DNA of 64,000 nucleotides from positions 25,175,075 through 25,239,074 of the forward strand of contig OW387145.1 of assembly GCA_936440205.1 (NCBI GenBank). Reading direction: 5' to 3'. Shown here in pieces: positions 14,401 through 26,400 of the stretch. The notes below the pieces were generated by a model that made no database searches, had not been told where the DNA came from, and saw only the letters and a list, made by a program, of their open reading frames with translations. Origin of the DNA: Lepidonotus clava. Taxonomy: Eukaryota > Annelida > Polychaeta > Phyllodocida > Polynoidae. How positions within the stretch are numbered: position 1 is the stretch's first letter; each line of letters opens with the position of its first letter. A program made the position numbers and the translations under genes.

Positions 14401-17400
14401 ACTCAGGGGACCAGGCAATCTCAAAGTGGTCTACAGACTAATATTTGAAGTGGAATTTAATAAGATAAAGTTTCCCTCACTATTCATCATTTCGGTATTA
14501 TGTTCAAGCAGCATCTTTAACATTCTAGCACATTGCCCAGTTCAACATGGCTGAAACTCTGCTCCACAGCCTTCATCATGCCTAGAATCAAGTGACACTA
14601 ATACCAATGTGTTAATAGCTCGTCTTATGTACGACATTCGTGTTTGCAAGCTGCACCCAAATGTGGAATCTGTCATCCTCAGAAACGAGGTGACAGGTCT
14701 GCTGAGATTTTCTCACCCTGGACACAATGGACAATGTCCAGTTGGCCCTTGCCTGCAGGTAGACTGACCATCTGCCGGACAGTCCCCTGCGGTCAGTTGT
14801 AGAGGGGGTGGTACGTGTTGAACCCACCACCTGAGGCATTCTCTTCGCCTAATACAGATAGCAGAGTCGCCAGCCAGTCCACTATAAGAGGTTCAAGTTC
14901 TTGCTCCGTATAATTATGCAGATTGGAAGATATGTATGGCCAATGAGATTATAATATAGAATACTACTTTATATAACTATAAAAGGGAATTGATTCATCC
15001 TTCCCTTCTTTGATGACGCTTTATAAAAGTGTTAAAGGTAATATTTAAGTGCAATTGCACTGCCTATTGAGGTGGGCGAATAACATTTTATTGGACTTTT
15101 ATTGAAAAAGGAGACCAATCCGTCATCGATTGCAACAAATGTATGTGTTTTTGCTGATAGCTGAAGTGTTATCAATTCTTTTCGATTGAGTGAAACATAA
15201 AGAGCTCGAGCTTAGAATCTGCCACTTTCCCTATTGGAATGTCTTTTATGACCTTACCTGAGGGAATAACCTAAGGGAATAAGGGTGAATGTTATATAGC
15301 TTACATGTAAGCCACACAAGTGAGGTGTTGGTTTTAGGCTTGGTGAACTGTGGTGAAAAAATGCCAAGGCTATATATCAAAGTGTCCTCGTTAAAGTGTC
15401 TTTATCTCAGGTGAGAAACTACGGGGTGGGCAGACAAGTGTGGAACACCTTAGTGCACAGGTACAGATCACTTATCTCAGACTGGGGTTGTTGTAAATCA
15501 TATCAGAACACATCTCTCCTTCTGTCCCGAGCTGGTGGTGCCGATAACATTCCTGTTCCAAGTGAGTACGATGTACCCCCTAGTTGGGTCTCCTTAACAC
15601 TGTATAGGTTTACACGGCCTACCCGCAGCTGGCAGGCCGCCTGGCTTCTTTACAAACGTTTTATGGAGTTGACACCATTAAAGTCACGGTGATCAGTGCT
15701 TTACTGCTGCCCACTCCACACCGTTGTGCCCCTTTAAGTGCTTTACTGCCCGGCCTGGCCGCTCTGCTACGATAACCTCTCGTTTGGTACTTACTGTTAT
15801 GGCCGTTTAATGCGCCAAATGGCCAACAGAGAACCTGATTATGTGCCCCAATCAAAACAACCCGTTGCAGACGACATTTGGATTGATGCGAAGATTGACA
15901 CTTGTCGTGATGCTACTGGAACATGCCACTGCGCACGCACACTGATACGTTACGGTCCTTGTGGATTGACCACACAACTGAACAACGCAGATTGGGCCCT
16001 TTTACGTTTGAGAGCAACAACTGGCCATGGGCCAATAATAAGAGAACACATGCTTTTGTTACATCTGAGCTCACAAGCTTATCTATTCACTGAACAACAC
16101 ATCGCTAGTTCTTTGATATTTCTTTTCCCCTCATTTCTAATTAAGGTGTTTTTTCGAACTTTCTTCCATGTGAATCTTGGACTGGGCATAAAAATAACAC
16201 TTCTCTTTAGCTGAGGAGCGTCTAGTGACCAAACGCATAACATGGGTCCAAAAAGAGGTGTCCATTTCGACACCTGCGGTCAAAAGTCAAGGTCGACGCT
16301 ATTCCACATGTCACCGCTAGGTGGCATGGTGTCACGTGACCCGTCCCATCTCGGCCAGCCGCAGGGGGTATATTTGATCACGTGGGTGGCCCCACGAGAA
16401 AAAGACAAACTGATTAACATTTATAAATCAGGAGAAGTGGTCTTTAGGGTTAGCAGATGTCAGGCATGTGATGGAGTAGGAAATCTCTGCATGGGTCATT
16501 TATGTACAAATATTGTGTCTCCACCATAGTCCGATTAGTGAAAACGCATGTCGACCCCAAAGAAATCTATTACGGTGAATAGGGCGGGTGGATGTAGGTC
16601 AGTCCTTGATTTGAATCTGTCTGTTTGATGGATAGGGTAAAGACCCAAGGTGGTTTACCTCTCAAGTGGCACAGACATATTGAGGGGTATTCATGGCTTC
16701 ATTATGTGCCCAGTTATTGTATGTCTCCTTCACCATGACCGATAAGAACAAGCCAAACCAAGAGCCTACCCTTCAAAGTCAGGGTAAAGATTACTTTTGA
16801 GAAGGCCTTGACGCCTCATATTGTTAACGTAGATATTGGTGCATGGAATCAAGCTGTGCAAAGTCTTAGAAGTCAAATAACATCAGAACCCATTGGGCAG
16901 GGTAAAAAACTTGTTTTCAACTTACACATCTATGCATTTATAAATACTTCCCCTATCAAAGCAGAACCTCTTCATTTATATTTTTATCAGTAGGTTTGTC
17001 TAACAGTGCTACAGTTATATCACCTGTAGTACCATGCACTATCATGAAGCGCCCAAAAACTAAGTCCGTCGTTCACACTCAAGTGATGTTAGGAGAAGTA
17101 ACTTTTTGCTACTCGTTGACCCTGAGACGCACTATGACAGGCGGCGACAGACACACAGGCACTCCAGGTGATAAATCCGCGCTCAGGTGAGAGTGTATCT
17201 ACAGGTATGGTGCAGTTTACCATTCACAGATAGCAACACCTGACCCTGGACCCTGCTCAAGGGTTGTAAGTCAGGCCCTCGGCTTATCTCGTCCTCACCG
17301 ACCGATAGAGACGTGGGGAGGGAACCGTTGATACAATCAATGTTGAGGCTTGTTCAGAGTTGCCAATGTAGATCTAGATACGAGACATGCTTCACTTCTT

Positions 17401-20400
17401 TCCGACGAAAGGGAAATGCCTTCCCTGAACATAGAGGTAGGGAAGTTCGGAAGCCACCGCCGACACCAACCTGTGCTATCAACAACCACATAATTCTATG
17501 GTACCTTTTTAGTGGTAAAATCAATCTCAGCTGAATAATTATGTTGGTGTATTTTCCTAATATCAAGTAAATGAACTGGCAGCTGCACCCGTATTGTTAC
17601 TTTTTTAAAGTTAGATGAAATAAACTAAGCGATGTGAAATATATAATACCACCGAAGACATATTACAAGAGGGCATCATGGAATGCAAATGAATTACTTT
17701 TCCAAACCATGTCCGTGTTTAGAAGAAAGGGCCGGAGTAAACATCCAACAAGACAATGACTTAGAGCCTGGTGCCAAACAAATATAAACTCACAGACAGA
17801 ATCAACCTAAACAGACAGAGAGGTCAGAGAGAAGACGCCCTAACCTACATTCCAATAGTTCATAGATGACATCAGTGTATCACAAAAAATAACTCGAAGT
17901 CTTCATTGAACGAGAGAGTCCGTCAGTGGAGTCACTCAACAAGTCATCCACAAGCCAGAGGCCTGATGATATTGCAAATGATGAAAAAAATAAGAATGAA
18001 AGCAGTTATCTAACAACTGGTCAAAAAATATCAGCAATCTAGGTCAATATCCAAAGCTCCTGGGCCATAGCCAAAATCCATAGAGCCCTCCTGTTCTGGA
18101 AAATCGTCAGCGCTTAATTGAGTTTTGTTTAAAACATAATCTGTTCAGATAGTGCGATGACACGTGTGAGATGAGCAGGTTCGGTGGCAGTGGCTTCAGG
18201 GAGTGTCTACAGGTGGTCTGAGTGACACCTCCAAACGGAGCCTTCCCACGTAGACATACCTTGTAGACGTAAGACTGAGCACATGTTGGGATGAACTCGA
18301 CAAGTGAACAAGACCAGAATGTGACTGGCATGCTAACTGCTAACACGATCCTCTCTATCTGTCCGCATCTCATCTGTCGGGTTCCTGCTTTGTGCCCTCA
18401 ACATGGCCCAGACAAGAACATCTACAACTCTCGGGGGAACAAAAACACCCTGGTGCACTGTAACAACTTAAGGTTGTCTAGCCAAGACAAGGACAAGATG
18501 TGAACCTTACTACTTTCTGACTTATGCTTGAATGGAATAGAACGGAACATGTCTAAAACAATTATATCTTCAGCTATTCATATTATTTGAGATGAACAGG
18601 TATTTCTAACAATAATAATTGATTGTTGTGTTATATTCCCGTACCATCAACAACGTCAGAGCCCAACATTAACAATATTACTCGACATTATGAAAACTAT
18701 ATTCCAAGCTAACCTGGGCCGTCCGTTCTTCCCTAAGTTTTTATCATCAGTGAGTGTGTATTTCATAAAACATTTTTATGGTGCTGGCACAAACTCCCGG
18801 TACCAGATGTGCATCTTTCCAGATCATGTTTGCATTTATTTATTCTATTTATTCCAAACCATCCCATTGGGCACGTGACTCTTCAAAAAGGTAGATGCTT
18901 AGTACGCAGGTCCACGTGGCACAGTCTACTTCCGGTCCAGGTGCACCTGAGTCTATACCGCGTTAGGGAGAGGCCCAGTGGGCGCCGCCATGTTATATCA
19001 CGTGGGACAAAGGGAAACTCCTCATTGGCTGGTAGAGTGCGCTTGTCCACCCACAGGTAGTGGCGCCAAAATTGTGTGCATGCGCGGACCTGGACTCCCG
19101 AATACGGTATAGGAAGAACATCATTATTTGACAGTTAGACTCGCGGAGGGGTTAAGGCCAGTGTATGAATTAAGATACAAAAACGGTGTACTACAGGAGT
19201 AACGCCTACAATTACTACAGCAACACGATGAATACGTATTCTTTCTGTATTCTGCATATGACAGCACGATTCATAAAATGATTAATGAATACGTGGCGTA
19301 ATATTTCCTCATCGGGATTGAAAAATATCCTATTACATGAAAGGACGTTATCTCAAAGGACGATATCTCCCGTCCCAGTCCATATCCCCATCCCATACGC
19401 CTCTGAAGATAAGGGTTACCCCCCAAAAGGCAGGTTTTCTCATCATATGCCTCATCATTACATTGCATTGGCCACCGGAGCAACTGTCGTGCCAGTTCCT
19501 CCAAAATGATGTATGTAGCAGGCCACCCCTCCACAGGCCCCTCCCAAATTACATACCTGTTCTGGGGCGGCCCCCTTTCAAGTCTGCCTAATCACAGGTA
19601 TAGGTGGAGGGGTGAGTCAAGTTTACCTGTCCACCCAGGAGGACTGGCCGCGCCCCCGTTGTCCGCTGACGGCTTACATCTCACCTGGCGGCCTGCAGGT
19701 CTTTGATCTTGGCCCGCTCCACCTGGTCGAGGTGTGCCCGGGTTTGATAGTGATGGATGGGTCGGGTGAGGAGCACTGTCTGTGTCAATATTACACGTTA
19801 TCCCACACAACCGCCGCCGCCACCCCATCACCCACCCACAATGGCCCCGCAATGGAAGCATGATATTATCTTGTCCGTTACCCCCAGTCGCCCTTTGGAT
19901 ATGACCTCCAGCGGTTCGTCTTACTTTCACTGTTTTTCTACTTATTTAAACACTCTAATCAACTACCACAACATATGTAATTTATACCAGCGATAAAACA
20001 TTTAAGTCAATTTGGAACCAAAAGTAAGGTGCAATAACAAAATTGCGGCTTGGATATTGCAAATAAGAAGATACGAAAAAGAATTGCAGATTTATCATAA
20101 TTATTTGGTTGATTACGTGACTGAGAAGATGCATGCGCTAGAAATAGTCATTTGAGATTTTAGGGGTATTTTGGAAAACCTGGCAAGTTCTAGACAGTGC
20201 GATCAGCTGCGTGGGTTCCCATGGGGTTCATTGGGTGACAGTTAGCCGGGGAGACCGGCCACTATTACATGGTCATTATGGCCGACTTGCCCGTCCATCA
20301 CCAGCACAAAGAATTCCCCTGGCTCCCCGCAGTTAGGCCTAAGCCTGCGGCGAAAGGCTGTCAATTGTCACACGTTAGGCTTGCGCCTGTCCTGCCGGCC

Positions 20401-23400
20401 TAGCCACTTCATCAGAGTCTGAGGCCGCTCTGGGTGGGGTCTTACGTAACAGTGTACGATGGCTTACGCTCCTGACATGCTGGAGGCAGTGGGAGGGGTG
20501 GGCAGACGCTGTCCAGAGCTTACCACTTGCCAATCCGCCCCATTTGCACGGTCGAGATTTCCCCCTGTCTAACACGTCTCTGAATAGCATGGTGGGTCTA
20601 TCCAGGCTTAGCGTGGATTACTCCGTGTGACAGCAGCTCAATGACTTAGATTTATGTTACTTGTGGCGTAAAGCCCCGATATATCTCTATGATAATTGGT
20701 GGAGAATGAATAGGCCTACTGATGACAAAAAAGCACAAAGGTAATTACAACTGTTGATGTAGATATTATGGTTAATATTAACCAGAGGAACAACAACTCG
20801 ATGAAAATGGGAATTGCAGGATCACGATACTGCATCTGCATAATCTATAAAGGATTAAGGTGTTTGTTTTCCTATTAGGTAACTAGGCGCTTGCCATTGA
20901 GGCTTAATAAAATTAGAGGAATTATGCAAAGGCTATTGATGAACCTGATAGTTGGTTAAAGATGGATGTAGGACTGTCAATACAATCATTATTACATGGG
21001 TTTTTCTAATTGGTACAATGACATATACCCAATCCATTCGTCTAAATCCAACGAATTCATTATTTGCTCAATCATGGAGTTCGAGTATCCTTGTGTCGGT
21101 TACTGGTCGGTGGGAACCAAATCCCCTGTTTACCTTAATGGTCCATTGATAACGGATGGTTGCACAATCTGACACAAATCTTCCTAAAAGGCTGGTAACA
21201 CTATTCGGCCTCCTATCTCCCAGTTAGCCAACATTACTCTGTGTATTTATCCGCTCATATCCACACCTTGGTGATTGGGGGTCAGTAATAAATCACTTGT
21301 TAATGTTTCTTACTCTGAATTCAAATTATCATAATCATTTTATAAATACAATACTGGTTCGGGAGCTATATACATGTCACAGGTGTATTTATAAATGTAA
21401 GAACACATTCAAAAGGAGCTCATCCACCAACTCCTGGCAGTACAACCTGCTCCATAAGAATGCTGGTGTGAGTTTGACCCATTCATATACACCGGGGGTA
21501 TCAGCCCCTAGCCTGGGGCAAATGGTGGTATCCCCTAACCCAGGGGAGGAGGCTGTGTGTAGACTGGGACCTGTTCACCTGACACGTGGGCTTGTTGTGC
21601 TAGCACACCCTATCAACAAGCGATAGCTGACTGATTGCAACTTGCATAACCTTGGACCTCGTCTCGGCCTCTTCCTTTTAACCCTAGCCAGGATCAAATT
21701 CACTTGGAGTGCATACGAACCAATCCTCTACCTTGTTATTGTCTCTTTTTACCACCTACACACATGTACCTGGAGTTACAGTATGGGACTGGTTACAATG
21801 CCCTTTGACATAGGAGGGTTTAGTGTTGTGTCGTGAATATCGGCAATTTCATCTCTTGTCCTAAATGGGAGATTTGTAATGTACCTTGTCAGTGCCAGAC
21901 CAAACAAGAGTTGTTACTGATAATAAACTACTACCTAGCCCTGCAAATACAACAAAGGAACACAATGCCTGCATCCTGTTGTCAACACAAGTATATAGTT
22001 AACAATGTAACTGGGCAAAGAGTAGATTATGTTGTCATTTGAAATAAGCACATCCCAAACTGATCTAAACTCTCATATGGAGACAACCTCTTTGAATGAG
22101 ACTCAGCCCACACAAATTGAGGTAATATGATCGTTATTGATGTTTTGTTAATTGCACCACTCCATCAAGTGGGGGGACTCCCTGAGTTGTATTATGTCAC
22201 ACACTTGTGGTCGCCTCCATTCACTCCCACTCAATATAAGGTAAACAGTCGACCTGAGGAGAGCCATAGGGAATCCTAAGGACTCTTTACCACTTTCTTT
22301 GCTGTCTGCTGGCCCTCAGGCATCAAGGTAAACCGCATCCAGACTGACCATTCCCTGACCCAATGTTTTCTGACCAAACATTCCTCCACTGACGCTCTGG
22401 CTCTCTGCCGATGGAGCCCCTTTGTAAGGCACCTCTGCCATACCCCTCCGCACCGAAACTTAGCCCGCTTTAGGCAGATAGCCAGAGGGCAAGAGAAATA
22501 AGAGCAATCGCCTAAACTCCTCCAATTCCGAATGTGGGGCCAGCAAATGGCACATCAGGTCAACATTTATGAGGCTAATGGACTGTGAGAGTGCAGGGTG
22601 ACCTTCTGGTTTGTTTTCTCTCACTCTGATTCACATTAGGGGACATTCCTCCACATAACAGGCACTGGTGTCCTGTAAATAGATCACAGAACTATTCCTA
22701 ACGGTGATTTGTATGTTTGTCTGCCTCTCCATCTTACCAAATATACCACATCCTATACTAATGGTCGCTTCCTTATTCTTACAGCCAACAATTCAGATGA
22801 AGTTGTGACGCCGCCACCAGATTTCCAGGGAAAATATTACCCTACAGATAGTACGTATTATCCATATCAGTAATAAGATACCATCACCTCGTTGTACTAA
22901 AAGACACAAATAAAATCGTAGACATTGTAGTACAATCAACTTATTTTAGGAAAGTAAATATTGCAATATCTCTAATTGGTAGACAAATCAGCACACAATA
23001 ATCTGAACTAACAGTAATATAGAGCAAGGAGTTCATATGTGGTTATTTTGATTACCATCATTATCAATTGCAACATAAAAATACAGTGTGCTTTCCCTTT
23101 CCCGTATAGTATGTACTCATTTTCTTTAACTCTATTTCAGAGGTGCCATTTTTCGTGCGGATGGACCAGATGTCCACCGATCCTATCCACAAACCTATTG
23201 GGGCAAACATTCGCCTGAAATGTAAGGCTGAGGGGGACCCCAAGCCTTCCATTATCTGGCTCAAGGTAAGTCTATTACCTCCTGATTTAATCTGACTTAT
23301 AGAATATTCACGCTTCTCCGACCTTATTGAAATACTCCACCCACAGCTGTGGTGCCCTGACCGAAGCGTGAACAAGTAATCAGACACTTGGCCATTCTTA

Positions 23401-26400
23401 TCATGAACTATTGGTAATCAAAAATGACGCCTGCATCTGCTTGTCCTACATATTATCATAGTTTCCTATATGACTGACGCCAAGGGAGCGCACAAATTCA
23501 GTATAAACTTGTTGCCACACACCAAAATGTCTGATTATAGTGCCTACTACATTATATGTTATTGAAATTACTTATACTTTTGGTCCATACGACTGTTTTT
23601 TGATTTACCATGAAAATAACGTTATTAAACAATGATTAGGCCTAATTATACTGAGACTATAAACTAAAAAGTACAATATTGTTTCTTTCACACACTGTAT
23701 CAATAAGTTTTATTCCTTTTTTGACAATAGGATGGCCGTGTAATAGAGCCTGAGGAGAGTAGTCGTCACCCTCACTGGACGTTACGACTTCATTCTGTGG
23801 GCCTTAAAGACTCCGGCAAATACACCTGTCGGGTGTTTAACAGAGCTGGGTCTATCAGCTTTAACTACACCATTGTCATAGAAGGTAAGACGACTGACAT
23901 GATCCTACACCAGTTACCCATAACCCAACAAGATAGTAAAACATTGTATTGCATCTATAATTGCACACACGTTATTTGCGAAGCAGGTTAACATGTTATT
24001 TCTGAAGCAGGTTAAAACTACATTCTGCAACTACATGTTATTGGCCTAGCCACAAAGGCTTTCACATTGTTGCCCTGAATGCGAAACTGCGTAATATTGT
24101 AGATTAGATTGCTTATACATGTTTTAGTCTAAAAGCAATTATCAATATATATTTTTCATTACTTGAATGAACACGTCCCTTAATAATATATAGCCATACA
24201 TTTTTATGAATGATTGATTAAATTCTTGTTCTACCTGTGTTAATAACTGATCCTTTATGTATTCACACATTGTGTATATGAATGTTTGTAAAGTCCCTGC
24301 TAACCTCCGTACGCAATTAAGCCACTGTTCTGTGACATCGCTTTTTCTGCTTACGCTGGCATGCCAATGCATTCAAAATCTTTAAATGAGCTTCAACGCA
24401 GCACTTTGTATCATATCTGTCTGTCCTCTTCTGAAAAGAATCCTTTGCGTCTTAAACCATTTGCAATAATCCACAATACCTCTTTGGCGTAATCATTGTG
24501 TACATACTTTATTGAAAGCTTTAGTTGAAATACCCCACATTATAGATCTTTCTCTTAATTCCCCAGGGGAATGGATGCTTCTTGGCTCTGTTCGTGACCT
24601 GTCTCTGTCCTCTCCATTTACTTTCTCCTTTGCCTCATTTACACCCTTGTCCCTGTTATGTGGCCACTTGCAGACACAGTGGACGCCCCTCAGATGCCAG
24701 ACTTCCCCGTCAACCTGACCGTGCCCTTAGGGGACGTGGCCGTCTTCAGGTGTGAGGTGTCCTCGCCGGTAGAACCACGCATCAAGGTGAGAACCACAAG
24801 GGTGGACCGAGCTCTCTAACCGGGGGTTCCTCCCTCTTCTCCTTTACCACTATATTGCAGAGTTTTTATCGACGAAGCCCAATATGGTGCCGCCCTTCCC
24901 CGAAAACAGCACCCTGCCCTATGGGAGCATGGCCTCCTTTCAGTGCAGGGTGAAGAGTGACGTCATACCTCACATGCAGGTACCGTTCTCGTTGTCTTCA
25001 CCGCTGACGCCGCCGTCATAGGCGACCTGTGACGTCCTATCTCCTTGTGACGTCGGCATCACTGCTGTTGTGACGTCACAAGGCCTGTAATGCGCACCCT
25101 GTAGAGCTGTTATGCCGCTCCACTCCTGGCTGTATACTGTATACTAGGTCGTCATCCTTCACGCATTGCGGTGGCCTGTGCACTGTCCTTTTACTCCCTT
25201 TTAAAACACGTCATAGCTGGACCGAGTGTTTTAATGCACATTTTCCCATGTGGTGGTTTGTTTAGCACACATACATCTTCTGTAATTTATCTCAAAGGTT
25301 TACAACCCGTTTTCCATTTCTTGTAAATTCCTAAGTTAACCCCATGTTTTTAATTTTCTTGGTATCTCACACTTTTAGTACATTTTCAAAGACAGAGTAT
25401 GCGAAACCACTGAAAGCCTGTTTTACTCCAAACTAGACCTACATGTAGCCTATGCAGAATTTTCGTCCTTCCCTTTTTATCTTTACTATAATCTGTCTTT
25501 GCACAGACGTAGTAAAGAGATCGAATAGTCCACTACCTATGTAGATACCTTACATAGTCCCCCACACTTAGCATGGTGTTAATCTTCTTTCTTATTAGCC
25601 GCATGAGTTTAATAAAACATGTATAGAACTACATAAATGTGCAGGGATACGAGCTTCAATCTAACATTTCAATACGTGTGACTACGACACTCAATAACAA
25701 GTTCAGCTAGAACTATCTAAATGCTTACAGCTTTCAAACTAAAGACCTTATGATATTTACCAATAAGAACTGGTTAACACTACGCTTGACTAACATTTGC
25801 TATAATTCCGATCGACGTAAATGCACGAAAATGTACTAGAATTGCTTGCGGTGAATGCCAATTATATCATTAGATATAATTATATGAACAGATATTTATC
25901 GCGTTCAGTACAAACTGCAGAAGTAGCAGTTAGAATGTACATTATGTGTCTCGCACTAAATATTCTTGTGAAAAGCATTATCTTTACATGTTCTGCATGT
26001 CCAGGTATCATGATATAGGTTGACGCTGACTAGCTGATTAAAGACAAATATATTCAAATGTTATGTTTATGTCAAGTTATGGTTAGCGAGATCAAGTATG
26101 GACAATAAGCATTTATCAAGTTCTACACCCGGGGGTCTGCAGCATGAAAAAAAGAAACGGACTGGAATTAAATTTCTGAATGTCTTCTTTTCAGTGGTTA
26201 AAACTGGTGGAGAGTCCCCATAAAGGGAGGAAGACTAACTCGACGATCACCCTGCAGGGGAAGGACTTCATCCTGCTGAACAAGACGAGTGAGGTGCACG
26301 AGCAGCGGGACGGGTCCTGGCTGAACAAGCTGGTCCTGTACCAGGTGACTGAGAGGGACGCCGGACACTACATCTGTCTGGCCGCCAACTCCATGGGCTA

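Larger units (their letters stand above)
2439..22784 (+). other. 20.3-kb FGFRL1 intron between Ig1 and the linker exon
   Basis: The intron is bounded by GTGAGT at 2439 and a pyrimidine tract plus ACAG ending at 22784. No coding exon of a known family was found inside it on either strand. Open frames are short and of low-complexity composition. The intron does hold clusters of motif-like sequence, listed separately: promoter-type clusters near 10.15 and 18.9 kb, CACGTG palindromes near 13.64 and 16.33 kb, and CTCF-like sites at 7.22, 7.48, 13.69 and 16.31 kb. A small direct repeat lies at 3.1 kb. The rest shows nothing I can name. Confidence 0.75.

Noticed and set aside
24674-24979. Exons A and B as consecutive exons of one Ig domain
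   Set aside because: Both carry the same first half of an Ig fold with one cysteine each, and joining them shifts the frame.
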